Positions 48,001-49,749 of a stretch of 64,000 bases of DNA are shown here, piece by piece. Made by a program: the position numbers and the translations under genes. The stretch comes from Megalonaias nervosa (lineage: Eukaryota > Mollusca > Bivalvia > Unionida > Unionidae): assembly GCA_016617855.1 (NCBI GenBank), contig JAECUM010093656.1, positions 62,001 to 126,000 of the forward strand. The letters are read 5' to 3'. Under the pieces are notes generated by a model that searched no databases, had not been told where the DNA came from, and saw nothing but the letters and a program-made list of their open reading frames with translations. How positions within the stretch are numbered: the first letter of the stretch is position 1; each line of letters opens with the position of its first letter.

Positions 48001-48153
48001 GCAATTCAATAACTACTTCATTAAGCTGAAAATATATGGAGGCATGGCATAAACTTAACATACTGATTCAGACTGTTGTCCTTTGTGGGACTCATTTAAA
48101 AGCCTGTTATTCTCCTCATCAAGTGCTCGGAGAATCTCATCCACTTCAGAGTC
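1235..48153 (-). CDS. DYNC2I1: Cytoplasmic dynein-2 intermediate chain 1 (WDR60), 18 exons, both ends incomplete
   Basis: This entry spans all 18 well-supported exons, listed separately below. Joined 3'-ward on the minus strand they total 1791 nt, or 597 codons, with no stop and with phase kept at every junction. All introns obey GT-AG. Known of the family: WDR60 pairs with WDR34 in dynein-2, binds light chains through a disordered N-terminal half, and binds the heavy chain through a C-terminal WD40 propeller; it powers retrograde intraflagellar transport. Seen here: the [16 protein letters not shown] block, the [10 protein letters not shown] block, then blades with [20 protein letters not shown], and [12 protein letters not shown]. 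Vertebrate WDR60 is about 1,050-1,070 residues, so the charged N-terminal part and roughly the last 40-60 residues are missing. Exons are short (38-294 nt) and introns are swollen by tandem arrays. Identification by recalled family sequence; no search was run. Confidence 0.95.
1308..2038. other. WDR60 intron, no array
   Basis: This AT-rich intron has no tandem repeat. The part near 1363-1460 (AGTAACCTCCCGATATCAC and similar) resembles the degenerate pogo-like termini seen at 14.27 kb. Nothing else recognisable. Confidence 0.4.
2039..2216 (-). CDS. DYNC2I1: WDR60 exon: last WD40 blade
   Basis: 178 nt, phase 1 to 2, acceptor ATTTTATAG, donor GTAGGT. It encodes [20 protein letters not shown], then [20 protein letters not shown], then [19 protein letters not shown]. 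Vertebrate WDR60 has [26 protein letters not shown] here. The intron upstream of it (2217-9815) hosts the antisense Crypton-like gene. Confidence 0.95.
2540..3420. repeat. Degenerate tandem repeat, about 150-170 bp units
   Basis: Five or six diverged units share ACTCCATAGGCAAT, an 'AAATGAGCTAAA' segment and 'TATAGGTAA..GTGACCTA'. Recurrences fall near 2730, 2880, 3045, 3245 and 3385. The sequence to its left (2217-2540) is plain intron with an AGGGCCATAACTCC motif near 2308. Confidence 0.7.
3440..4252. repeat. 30-bp (and 27-bp) tandem array
   Basis: About 28 units like AACAAGCCAGTACTGCTTTG plus CAATCCAGCC, with 27-bp variants lacking CTG. Because both lengths are multiples of three, the plus strand stays open for 270 codons ([10 protein letters not shown] repeated) and the minus strand for 272. 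I treat it as a minisatellite: both strands are open equally, and there is no splice or start context. Confidence 0.9.
4255..4735. other. AT-rich intronic spacer
   Basis: No gene, array or element is recognised between the 30-bp and 23-bp arrays. Confidence 0.4.
4737..4998. repeat. 23-bp tandem array (GGACAAGTCATTTATGCATA)
   Basis: About 11 copies of a 23-bp unit with ATTTATGCAT. A single related unit (GGACGAGTCATTTATATATG) occurs at 8577-8596 on the other side of the Crypton-like gene, so this array may be the pre-insertion target. Confidence 0.9.
5116..5123 (+). promoter_or_regulatory. Possible TATA box of the Crypton-like gene
   Basis: TATAAATA lies about 170 bp upstream of the first ATG at 5289, on the gene's strand and in otherwise unremarkable sequence. 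A start site near 5147 would be expected. AT-rich surroundings make chance occurrence quite possible. Confidence 0.35.
5289..7514 (+). pseudogene. Broken Crypton-derived tyrosine recombinase-like (DUF3504 type) gene
   Basis: Two exons with one intron (5677-6301; donor GTAAAT, acceptor ACGTACAG) join in phase to give the family-like [11 protein letters not shown]. The C-terminal domain holds the recombinase residues in order: Arg at 6735 (VTRGIEF), HSLR at 7116-7127, His at 7194 and Tyr at 7221 (SLKTYSR). The RMYATG..CPV block is typical of DUF3504, the domain shared by Crypton transposons and host proteins such as QRICH1, ZMYM2 and KCTD1. Two lesions are seen: an in-frame TAA at 5337-5339 after 16 codons, and a one-base loss between 6702 and 6703 that shifts frame just before the catalytic arginine. 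An internal ATG at 5415 could bypass the first lesion but not the second. The gene is nested antisense in a WDR60 intron. A sequencing error at 6702 would change the verdict. Confidence 0.8.
7487..8268 (+). repeat. Tandem duplication of the Crypton-like gene's 3' end (2 x ~390 bp)
   Basis: Copy 1 (about 7487-7880) begins in the last codons of the reading frame; copy 2 (about 7881-8268) repeats them with its own stop (ending ..FTLDH). Shared blocks include ATAAAATGTTATTCCTG, ATCATCTTGTTCATATTTCC and CGTAACTGTGACAG. Copy 2 carries AATAAA near 8180 and 8243, possible polyadenylation signals. Confidence 0.85.
8411..8576. repeat. Near-perfect hairpin with ~80-bp arms and 3-nt loop
   Basis: Left arm 8411-8493 and right arm 8497-8576 are reverse complements with only a handful of mismatches and one indel, around the loop TTT at 8494-8496. 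It sits at the right edge of the Crypton-like segment, directly before a relic 23-bp unit. It could be a terminal structure of the element or a fold-back MITE inserted there. Confidence 0.9.
8600..9140. other. Intronic spacer without recognised features
   Basis: AT-rich sequence. A short duplicated 'AGTAGTATGCT' pair near 8645-8670 is the only pattern noted. Confidence 0.3.
9140..9310. repeat. 57-bp tandem repeat, three copies
   Basis: Three units start at 9151, 9208 and 9265 with ATTCATCAGTCATG and end in CTTTCCCCTGTCCCAG. They are more than 90% alike by eye. The sequence from 9310 to 9815 is plain intron. Confidence 0.9.
9816..9861 (-). CDS. DYNC2I1: WDR60 exon: [12 protein letters not shown] blade
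   Basis: 46 nt, phase 0 to 1, acceptor TTCTATTTATAG, donor GTAAGT. It encodes [15 protein letters not shown], aligning with vertebrate AGCSDGSIRLHQLS. The acceptor and first ~15 coding bases recur several times in the upstream intron array (9862-10190). Confidence 0.93.
9862..10190. repeat. 51-63-bp array derived from the acceptor of the 9816-9861 exon
   Basis: About five units on the minus strand read ..TTTTCTCATTAATAG then ACTGGTTGTAAAGATTTGTG. The true exon junction is TTTTCTATTTATAG then GCTGGTTACAAAGATGG. So each unit carries a copy of the acceptor and first ~15 coding bases. Two or three copies keep the AG. Confidence 0.85.
10190..11815. repeat. Head-to-head inverted minisatellite (palindromic array)
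   Basis: From 10190 to 10924 units read CACAGTGCAAACAGTTCACT; from 10929 to 11815 the reverse complement appears (AGTGAACTGTTTGCAGTGTG). The switch is at a small perfect stem, TATTCACCT / AGGTGAATA at 10916-10937 with loop TGTG. Units are roughly 50-60 bp, about 14 left and 16 right. The whole could fold into a long imperfect hairpin. Confidence 0.9.
11816..12430. other. Intronic dispersed-repeat-like sequence
   Basis: It contains phrases such as GGGGACATAACTC and GGTGCATAACTTTG, the 'AGGGACATAACTC' type dispersed motif. No gene is seen. Confidence 0.4.
12455..12660. repeat. ~66-bp tandem repeat, three diverged copies
   Basis: Units share GTGCCAGCCAATAT, TGTGGTCAATA.TCACT and GACATGTTCTTAC. 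Confidence 0.8.
12765..12960 (-). other. Coding-like fragment, unknown
   Basis: The minus strand reads [20 protein letters not shown] and then [16 protein letters not shown] before TGA. Residues just upstream ([16 protein letters not shown]) are in another frame. The amino-acid texture looks real, but I recognise no family and see no intact start. It may be a decayed retrocopy or transposon piece. Confidence 0.2.
12979..13325. repeat. 55-bp tandem repeat with alternating variants
   Basis: Six units contain TAAATGAGACTTAACACA. Units with ACATACAAGGGAGA and with AAAACAAGTGAGA alternate, which suggests a 110-bp dimer. The sequence after it (13325-13560) resembles 35190-35400, so part of it is a dispersed repeat. 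Confidence 0.85.
13757..13815 (-). CDS. DYNC2I1: WDR60 exon: [15 protein letters not shown]
   Basis: 59 nt, phase 1 to 0, acceptor TTTCATTTCAG, donor GTAAGT. It encodes [20 protein letters not shown], matching vertebrate VNVIDFSPFGEPIFL. The following intron is about 3.9 kb and carries the inverted 10.2-11.8 kb array. Confidence 0.95.
14099..14134. repeat. (GT)n microsatellite
   Basis: About 18 GT dinucleotides. A 16-bp repeat 'ACAAGTGGAGATAACT' follows at 14150-14205. Confidence 0.95.
14269..15886. mobile_element. Possible pogo/Tigger-like non-autonomous element
   Basis: The left end CAGTGAAACCCCGCTACAGC follows TA. The right end, read inward on the minus strand, is CAGTGGAACCACAATATAGT and is followed by TA. 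The CAGTGxAACC start and TA duplication are typical of pogo-type elements. Inside, 'GGATATAACACTTGTAGTGTGGCTCCC' style stretches repeat the terminal motif. No transposase is seen. The ends are only loosely inverted (about 13 of 20), so the pairing is uncertain. Confidence 0.4.
16064..16325. repeat. 43-bp tandem repeat, six near-identical copies
   Basis: The unit contains CATCTTGACTTTTGACCTAT and TGATCACAAATTTAATGGTA. Very low divergence suggests recent expansion. Diverged 'TTTTGACC..ATTG..CAAAAT' single units trail to about 16900; the rest of the intron to 17428 has only two short duplications (16760-16800, 16910-16985). Confidence 0.95.
17429..17495 (-). CDS. DYNC2I1: WDR60 exon: [11 protein letters not shown]
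   Basis: 67 nt, phase 0 to 1, acceptor TTTTCACCAG, donor GTAAGT. It encodes [20 protein letters not shown], aligning with vertebrate GLISHGTRQD. A 38-40-bp array starts only about 20 bp upstream of the pyrimidine tract. Confidence 0.93.
17518..18132. repeat. 38-40-bp tandem array next to the 17429-17495 exon
   Basis: About 15 units like ACATCTGACATCACACAGTT then GACCTACCTAATGGTATT. On the minus strand many units contain TTAGGTAGGTCAAC, that is, a GTAGGT donor-like word. The array ends about 20 bp before the exon's pyrimidine tract. Confidence 0.9.
18140..18560. repeat. ~58-65-bp tandem array
   Basis: About seven units share GATGATGGACCATGCATTAT and AGGACCATACCACAAGTTG. Confidence 0.9.
18690..18950. 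mobile_element. Degenerate pogo-like fragment with internal duplication
   Basis: It begins ACAGTGCAACCTCC and contains 'TATAGAGAGGT' three times and a duplicated 'ATAGCCTTAATGGGACCA' block (18787 and 18847). The wording resembles non-autonomous Tigger-type elements. No clear second end is seen. Confidence 0.3.
19308..19395 (-). CDS. DYNC2I1: WDR60 exon: [14 protein letters not shown]
   Basis: 88 nt, phase 2 to 0, acceptor TTGTTTTAG, donor GTAAGT. It encodes [20 protein letters not shown] and then [10 protein letters not shown], matching vertebrate KFLPSDPNHFIIGTD. The 3.3-kb 33-bp array starts about 150 bp upstream of its acceptor. Confidence 0.95.
19540..22823. repeat. 33-bp minisatellite, ~100 copies, with higher-order repeat
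   Basis: The unit is ACCAACTTATGTACCACATT then AACATTTAGAGAT. The 33-bp length keeps long stretches open on both strands (for example [11 protein letters not shown] repeats). A block of 592 bp is duplicated almost exactly (AACATAGAGATACC at 20941 and 21533), equal to 18 units minus 2 nt. The right end (22400-22820) is diverged, with PyrAGTGAG variants. It is intronic in WDR60. Confidence 0.97.
22824..23706 (+). mobile_element. Probable 5' LTR of a retroelement
   Basis: It starts TGTTATG directly at the end of the 33-bp array and ends CATAACT just before a primer-binding site, giving short imperfect inverted ends. Inside are a TATA-like ACTATATAATC near 23190 and AATAAA at 23622. The length of about 880 bp is plausible. 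No second LTR is seen, so the borders are inferred. Confidence 0.5.
23712..23729 (+). other. Primer-binding site, tRNA-Pro-like
   Basis: TGGGGGCTCATCTGAGAT matches the classical proline-tRNA primer-binding sequence at 15 of 18 positions, including the first nine. It lies six bases after the inferred LTR end, as expected for reverse-transcription priming. Confidence 0.7.
23890..24535 (+). pseudogene. Decayed Gag of an LTR (Ty3/Gypsy-like) retroelement
   Basis: Reading-frame pieces with stops and shifts resemble Gag of animal Gypsy-type elements: an N-terminal helical piece ([18 protein letters not shown], about 23960-24015), a Lys/Glu/Gln-rich linker (24150-24330), and the capsid start with the motif [12 protein letters not shown] (about 24430-24465). 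No pol or 3' LTR follows; sequence passes into a 60-bp array near 24545. The element is dead and truncated. Confidence 0.6.
24585..25020. repeat. ~60-bp tandem array with internal stem
   Basis: About seven units contain GACCAAGTCCACACAAAGTG then GACAGTATG. Within each, GTCCAC-ACAAA-GTGGAC forms a perfect 6-bp stem with a 5-nt loop. Confidence 0.9.
25346..25464 (-). CDS. DYNC2I1: WDR60 exon: [14 protein letters not shown]
   Basis: 119 nt, phase 0 to 2, acceptor TTCTGGTTCAG, donor GTTAGT. It encodes [20 protein letters not shown] and then [19 protein letters not shown]. The SDLGL.PGG.VKL stretch is a clear family match. The downstream intron (about 5.95 kb) holds the LTR retroelement fragment and the 33-bp array. 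Confidence 0.95.
25465..26507. other. WDR60 intron, no array
   Basis: AT-rich. A tRNA-like phrase (TGGCCTGTGTTCAATCCCC, 25619-25637) may be a worn SINE. A C12 run lies near 26125. Otherwise nothing is recognised. Confidence 0.4.
26508..26572 (-). CDS. DYNC2I1: WDR60 exon: GLSFQLVS blade
   Basis: 65 nt, phase 1 to 0, acceptor CATTTTAG, donor GTAGGT. It encodes [20 protein letters not shown] ending in Trp. It matches vertebrate [20 protein letters not shown], so this is the central blade of the propeller. Confidence 0.95.
26745..26910. repeat. ~60-bp tandem repeat, three diverged copies
   Basis: Units share ATAATCCAACA.GAGTGTTCCA and AGTCCTCACA. The rest of the intron to 27457 is unremarkable. 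Confidence 0.75.
27458..27495 (-). CDS. DYNC2I1: WDR60 small exon (38 nt)
   Basis: This is the smallest firmly placed exon: 38 nt, phase 2 to 1, acceptor TTCACCAG behind a long purine-poor tract, donor GTAAGT. It encodes [13 protein letters not shown], a serine-rich loop at the place of the vertebrate KKQSFVLSPFSTQ. Its length is needed to keep the frame between its two neighbours. Confidence 0.85.
28125..28250. repeat. 36-bp repeat, three copies
   Basis: Units contain CAAGATGGCCACTGTGG and CATATTGGTTTT. The flanking 27.85-28.55 kb has the same 'AAGATGGCC' and 'ACCATCCAT' phrases at wider spacing and looks like an old dispersed repeat. Confidence 0.8.
28735..28985. repeat. ~62-bp repeat, four diverged copies
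   Basis: Units share AATAAATAATGA, TCAAGGTCA and GGCAAAGAATA. Confidence 0.75.
29218..29293 (-). CDS. DYNC2I1: WDR60 exon: linker with NHHSPV
   Basis: 76 nt, phase 1 to 2, acceptor TTTAATGCAG, donor GTGAGG. It encodes [19 protein letters not shown] and then YSYMAM. The NHHSPV stretch aligns with vertebrate NHRSPLQAVEPI, an inter-blade segment. Confidence 0.92.
29570..29790 (+). mobile_element. Worn tRNA-derived SINE
   Basis: CAGTGATTAGGGTGTCAGAC resembles an A box region and GATGGTTTAAAGTC a decayed B box. It is followed by the body CCTTGGCAAGGCACTTTACT and CTTAATGTGCCATAAC. A relative lies at 34.08-34.27 kb. A 2-copy ~52-bp repeat follows at 29818-29922. Confidence 0.5.
29965..30290 (+). 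mobile_element. tRNA-derived SINE, well preserved
   Basis: The head reads GTGGTTAGAGCATCTGCCTT (A box at ~29985) and GGATTCGAACC (B box at 30021), typical of a polymerase III promoter from a tRNA. The body has GTACTAGTAGCTGCCTCGC and ends in 'GTTAAAGCTATGTTAAAATTCC' plus (CA)n. A second copy of the tail lies at 36545-36600. Confidence 0.8.
30495..30615. repeat. 24-bp tandem repeat, five copies
   Basis: The unit is like AAGTCATAATGGAATGATCA with CAAC/GCAC. The rest of the interval to the 31080 exon is plain. Confidence 0.85.
31080..31188 (-). CDS. DYNC2I1: WDR60 exon: [12 protein letters not shown] blade
   Basis: 109 nt, phase 0 to 1, acceptor TTCTGTACAG, donor GTAAGT. It begins [12 protein letters not shown], a textbook WD40 repeat end with Trp-Asp, and continues [20 protein letters not shown]. 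The upstream intron contains an 18-copy 37-bp array from about 31.29 to 31.94 kb. Confidence 0.95.
31290..31945. repeat. 37-bp tandem array, about 18 copies
   Basis: The unit is ATCAAAAAGTCAACAGAATA then TAGGATTCACTTTGTCC; the period is exactly 37. Sub-blocks of several units are repeated (around 31580-31690 and 31750-31860). It starts about 100 bp upstream of the 31080-31188 exon. Confidence 0.95.
31950..32916. other. Intronic dispersed-repeat-like sequence
   Basis: It includes phrases such as CACTGTGACCTTCAAAATGG and CCTTGACCTCCAAGGTCA with an imperfect inverted AAGGTCA pair. No gene is seen. Confidence 0.35.
32917..32992 (-). CDS. DYNC2I1: WDR60 exon: CCCFSP blade
   Basis: 76 nt, phase 2 to 0, acceptor TTATTCCAG, donor GTGAGC. 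It encodes [20 protein letters not shown] and then LVFAGM. The vertebrate protein has [23 protein letters not shown] at this place, so the three cysteines are conserved. A (TA)n microsatellite lies about 30 bp upstream. Confidence 0.95.
33023..33105. repeat. (TA)n microsatellite with GATA tail
   Basis: About 34 TA units followed by (GATA)3, 30 bp upstream of a WDR60 acceptor. Confidence 0.95.
33110..34075. other. Intronic spacer
   Basis: It holds a short repeat of TTACTTAATTATGACTGC (33345-33420) and a T-rich tract (33460-33660). No gene is recognised. Confidence 0.35.
34080..34270 (+). mobile_element. Worn tRNA-derived SINE, related to 29.57 kb
   Basis: B-box-like ACAGGTTTGAATTCAACC and the body words TGTCCTTGGCATTTTACTCC and ACTTTGCCAGAAAAG match the copy at 29570-29790. 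Confidence 0.5.
34335..34685. repeat. 36-bp tandem array, about nine copies
   Basis: The unit is ACAGGTGTTAATAGCAGGAC then CTGACCTCTTTCCCAT. It lies about 35 bp downstream of the 34721-34790 exon donor. Confidence 0.92.
34721..34790 (-). CDS. DYNC2I1: WDR60 exon: first WD40 strands (GIICVWNT)
   Basis: 70 nt, phase 1 to 2, donor GTAAGT. It encodes [20 protein letters not shown], aligning with the vertebrate LLDSKYVLCVWDIWQP. Two AG acceptors lie 7 nt apart (CAG-GTGTCAG). Only the distal one keeps the incoming phase; the proximal one runs into TGA within three codons, although it has the better pyrimidine tract. Confidence 0.92.
34800..34930. repeat. ~55-bp repeat abutting a WDR60 acceptor
   Basis: Two to three diverged units share AAAATAAA, CACCTA..TGATGGATGCTT. 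On the minus strand the TTTATTTTCTT of each unit is the same as the pyrimidine tract of the 34790 acceptor, so the tract seems to be part of the repeat. Sequence from 34930 to 35780 has no array; 35190-35400 resembles 13325-13560. Confidence 0.65.
35790..36125. repeat. 36-bp tandem array, about nine copies
   Basis: The unit is AACATGTAATAGGCAATTCA then CCTTCCCAATGGCATC. Open on both strands because 36 is a multiple of three. On the minus strand each unit holds GGGAAGGTGAATTG, a donor-like GTGAAT after AAG. Confidence 0.95.
36240..36545. repeat. 57-bp tandem array, five copies
   Basis: Units contain TATGAAAATATCCCATCAAG and CAACTGTAATATCCACAACT. The bases just before (36170-36210) are a GACAGACAGA-type dispersed motif. 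Confidence 0.9.
36545..36645 (+). mobile_element. SINE 3' tail fragment with (CA)n
   Basis: AATCATAGTGATATGACTAA and TTAAAGCTATGTTAAAAATC match the tail of the SINE at 29965-30290 (near 30225-30265), followed by the same CA-rich end. Confidence 0.65.
36825..37262. repeat. 22-bp tandem array, about 20 copies
   Basis: The unit is GTGGATTCACATCATATATT plus AT. As 22 leaves remainder 1 on division by 3, all three plus frames are open and give the same 22-residue cycle (for example [20 protein letters not shown]). Confidence 0.95.
37265..38090. other. AT-rich intronic spacer
   Basis: A weak duplication 'TAATAAACCAGTC.AGAG' (37505 and 37582) is the only pattern. No gene is seen. Confidence 0.35.
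38120..38335. repeat. 42-bp tandem array, five copies
   Basis: The unit is CATTTACTAAGTAAAGAAAT then CTCACATACTGACATACCTG TA. The central copies are identical. Confidence 0.95.
38365..39135. repeat. 35-bp tandem array, about 21 copies
   Basis: The unit is CTATACAATCTCATTTCCAG then GCTTTGTTTCCCTAG. Pyrimidine-rich and ending in CAG on the plus strand. The stretch 39140-39440 before the next exon is plain. Confidence 0.95.
39444..39567 (-). CDS. DYNC2I1: WDR60 exon: VMGILLDEK segment
   Basis: 124 nt, phase 0 to 1, donor GTAAGG, acceptor TTTTAAACAG with a poor pyrimidine tract. It starts [13 protein letters not shown] (vertebrate VMAVLLEEDR) and continues through a serine-rich stretch to [10 protein letters not shown]. 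The acceptor and first 18 coding bases are the template of the 62-bp array that fills the upstream intron. Confidence 0.93.
39575..40545. repeat. 62-bp array derived from the acceptor and start of the 39444-39567 exon
   Basis: About 16 units, period 62. On the minus strand a unit reads AAATTTTAAACAG, then GTGATAGGTGTATTTCTG, then TATTCT and GTAAGTG. The true junction is AATTTTAAACAG then GTAATGGGTATACTTCTG; 14 of the 18 coding bases are the same. Roughly nine units keep both AG and GT, bounding 24 nt. Confidence 0.92.
40695..40825. repeat. 33-bp tandem repeat, four copies
   Basis: The unit contains ACTGGACAAGACTGATGGAT and GGACAAAACATA. A (CACGT)4 run follows at 40876-40895, then a GACAGACAGA dispersed motif near 40955. 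Confidence 0.92.
41165..41515. repeat. 38-bp tandem array, about nine copies
   Basis: The unit is AACTATGAAAACCAGATGTC then AAAAGCCCCATAGTCACA. To its right, 41560-42030 holds about three diverged ~150-bp units sharing CAACCAATCAGATACAA. Confidence 0.9.
42075..42496. repeat. 43-bp tandem array abutting a WDR60 donor
   Basis: About ten units contain GGTAACATAAGCAAACTTGC and TAATTAGGGAGTATCACAAG. On the minus strand the true junction GCAAGTGC..CAG-GTACCAGTC has the same ends as the unit GCAAGTTT..ATGTTACCAGTC, so the exon end may have seeded it; the middle does not match. Confidence 0.88.
42497..42603 (-). CDS. DYNC2I1: WDR60 exon: acidic linker and [12 protein letters not shown]
   Basis: 107 nt, phase 1 to 0, acceptor CTTCTAG, donor GTACCA (weak). 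A Glu/Gln-rich linker is followed by [12 protein letters not shown], which aligns with the vertebrate LCSFLRAACQ segment leading into the propeller. The intron downstream is filled from its first base by a 43-bp tandem array whose units resemble the exon end and donor. Confidence 0.92.
42715..43075. repeat. 26-bp tandem array, about 14 copies
   Basis: The unit is ACAATATGTGTATTGCCCAT then ACTCAA. It lies about 110 bp upstream of the 42497-42603 exon. Confidence 0.93.
43225..43750. repeat. Degenerate ~65-bp repeat
   Basis: About eight diverged units share GGGCTGATCCCAG and AGATTAA.C.GAATCTGTGC. 43750-44790 beyond it is plain intron. Confidence 0.75.
44795..45235. repeat. 39-bp tandem array, about 11 copies
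   Basis: The unit is ACAAGTCAACACAGAACACA then CCCATCAAATTTTATCTGG. It ends about 25 bp below the donor of the 45261-45372 exon. Confidence 0.93.
45261..45372 (-). CDS. DYNC2I1: WDR60 exon: DIQTEE block
   Basis: 112 nt, phase 0 to 1, acceptor ATATTTCAG, strong donor GTAAGT. It encodes [20 protein letters not shown] and then WTQHPPED, nearly the same as the vertebrate segment after the YIR core. The IQTE core resembles the TQT-type motifs bound by LC8 light chains; that role is inference. A 39-bp tandem array begins about 25 bp downstream in the intron. Confidence 0.95.
45587..45848 (-). mobile_element. tRNA-derived SINE with 10-bp target-site duplication
   Basis: On the minus strand it starts GAGTGGCCGAGTGGTCTAAA (A box) with GTGGGTTCGAGTATAGG (B box), the pattern of a Leu/Ser-type tRNA head. 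The body includes TTTCTTCCTCCACCATTAA and CTGGCCGCCATGTATAGCC, with a (CAA)n tail. The target site GTCAAGCATT is duplicated at 45577-45586 and 45849-45858. The duplicated site is part of the flanking array unit, so the SINE landed in that array. Confidence 0.88.
45859..46690. repeat. ~90-95-bp tandem array interrupted by a SINE
   Basis: About nine units share CAGTCAAGCATTCCTCATAT, AACAGGTATGGTTATGGACC and TATTACACTTAAGTTACC. A partial unit at 45560-45586, left of the SINE, belongs to the same array. Confidence 0.88.
46740..47400. repeat. 83-bp array derived from the 3' end of the 47433-47726 exon
   Basis: About seven units, period exactly 83. On the minus strand a unit reads TTTGGCAGGACAAATACCAA then CCAG. 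The exon reads TTTTGGCAGGACAGATACCA and then AACAG. The donor GT just after CAG has become AT in six units; only the exon-proximal, diverged unit near 47336 keeps GT. Confidence 0.95.
47433..47726 (-). CDS. DYNC2I1: WDR60 exon: conserved DLPPV..YIRSFG core
   Basis: This is the longest exon (294 nt, 98 codons, phase 0 to 0). An acidic low-complexity start (SDEEEDN) leads into a basic helix and then the family signature [16 protein letters not shown] followed by TDTKQ at the donor. The acceptor is TTTTGCAG. The donor is GTTGGA, a weak match to the U1 consensus. The last ~45 nt of this exon and its donor are the source of the 83-bp tandem array immediately downstream in the intron (46.69-47.40 kb). 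Confidence 0.95.
48064..48153 (-). CDS. DYNC2I1: WDR60 exon: acidic helical segment before the conserved core
   Basis: Ninety nucleotides, phase 0 to 0, with acceptor TTTATTTAG and donor GTATGT. It encodes [19 protein letters not shown] and then a polar tail. The segment matches the family's short helix, which in vertebrates reads like EIQxAINAENERIGEL, just ahead of the conserved core. This is the most upstream exon I can assign firmly. The next exon is only 337 bp away, with a plain intron between them. Confidence 0.85.
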
Positions 48154-48524
48154 CTAAATAAAAAGATGACAGAAGTAAATATCTATATTCAAATAATTGC
48201 TCTTTCAAAGATCCTTTTTCTGACTAATACTATTTCTTAAATAAGTGAGCTGTCCTTTCCTGTTATTCAGGTATATTACTACTTTTACTTTCTTTTTACC
48301 CATCACTCTTTTTTTTCATTTGAACCCACTGAATTTCCTCAGACAGTAAAACTTTTAATTTCTTATTCTTTGAAATTAATAAAAAAAAGAAATGACAGAT
48401 TATAGTATATTCTAAAGACATCAAGTTGCAATGCATGTCATACATTGGTACTGAATAAAAATAACTCAAATGTTTTTAAAAATGAAAACAAAGTACATGT
48501 CTACAAAATTTACTATCAGCACTA

Positions 48525-48895
48525 GATTTTGTATGTGTGAGAACTGGCATGAGTATTTGTAATATGTGAGAACTATCATGAGATTTTGTAATGTGTGAGA
48601 AATATGTCATAAGGTTTTGTAATGTCTAAGAAATGTGATGAGATTTTGTAATGAGTAAGAACTGTCATGTGATTTAGTAATGTGTGATGTGTGAGAACAG
48701 TCATGAGATTTTCCAATGTGCAAGAACTGTGTCATGAGATTTTCTAATATGTGAGAACAGTGTCATGAAAGTTTGTAATGTGTGAGAATTGTGTCATGAG
48801 ATTTTCTAATGTGTGAGAACTGTCATGAGATGTTCTAATGTGTGAGAACTGTGTCATGAGATGTTCTAATGTGTGAGAACCGTCATGACATTTAA
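48525..48895. repeat. ~31-37-bp tandem array
   Basis: About 12 diverged units like GTGTGAGAACTGTGTCATGA then GATTTTCTAAT. The interval 48154-48525 is plain intron. Confidence 0.88.
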
Positions 48896-49104
48896 AGTAG
48901 TTATCATAAGGATATATTATGTTTTCTGTCAACTCTGTATTTTGTATGACCAAAATGTGTTCATGACAGAAAAGATAAATAAACAGCATATGACCCTGTA
49001 ATGTAAATTAACCAATCAATATATAAATCAATCAATCAGTCAATAAAACAATAATCATTCAATCTGCTAGCTAGGCCATATATAGTGTATCAGTGTATGC
49101 ATTT

Positions 49105-49111
<7 letters not shown>

Positions 49112-49165
<54 letters not shown>

Positions 49166-49453
49166 CAATATGTTGAAAGAGAGAGAAAGATATGAATACA
49201 GTTTTGCACTGCAACTGGTTCCATCATCAGGCGGAGATACCCTTTCCATGAGCATTTCGGCAATGACCCACAAAAATCTGTAGGGGCCTTCCATCCAAGT
49301 ATATATTTTAAGTTAAATCTGCTTTACATATATATGAAAGAACTTCAAGAGAAAGAAGTACTGAAGACTAATGACAGAGCCATAAACAGTGCACATGTTT
49401 TATTTAAAGGAAGGTTCTGAAACTACAGATTTTTATAAATGAACAGTAAGAGA

Positions 49454-49518
<65 letters not shown>

Positions 49519-49520
49519 CA
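49112..49520. repeat. Two (AT)n microsatellites about 300 bp apart
   Basis: (AT)n tracts at 49112-49160 and 49457-49515 bracket a unique-looking stretch that contains CATCATCAGGCGGAGATACC. A similar CATCATCACTGGGAT word follows the second tract at 49618. The pairing hints at a duplicated or mobile unit; I cannot name it. Confidence 0.6.
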
Positions 49521-49749
49521 TGTAATGTTGTTCTACATGCCCTCAAGCAAGCTAAAGTTTCATAACTTCACACAATAGATACTTTTAAAACTGCCAAGCA
49601 TTCTAAGATTAGTCAGGCATCATCACTGGGATAATAAGCATGATATCTAATTGATTGAAACTTTAGAGTTAAGATGCAAATGTTTTTGGCAATGCAAAAT
49701 ACTACTGTTAAAACAAGAACATTGTAAATGTAAAATAATTATTGTCAGC

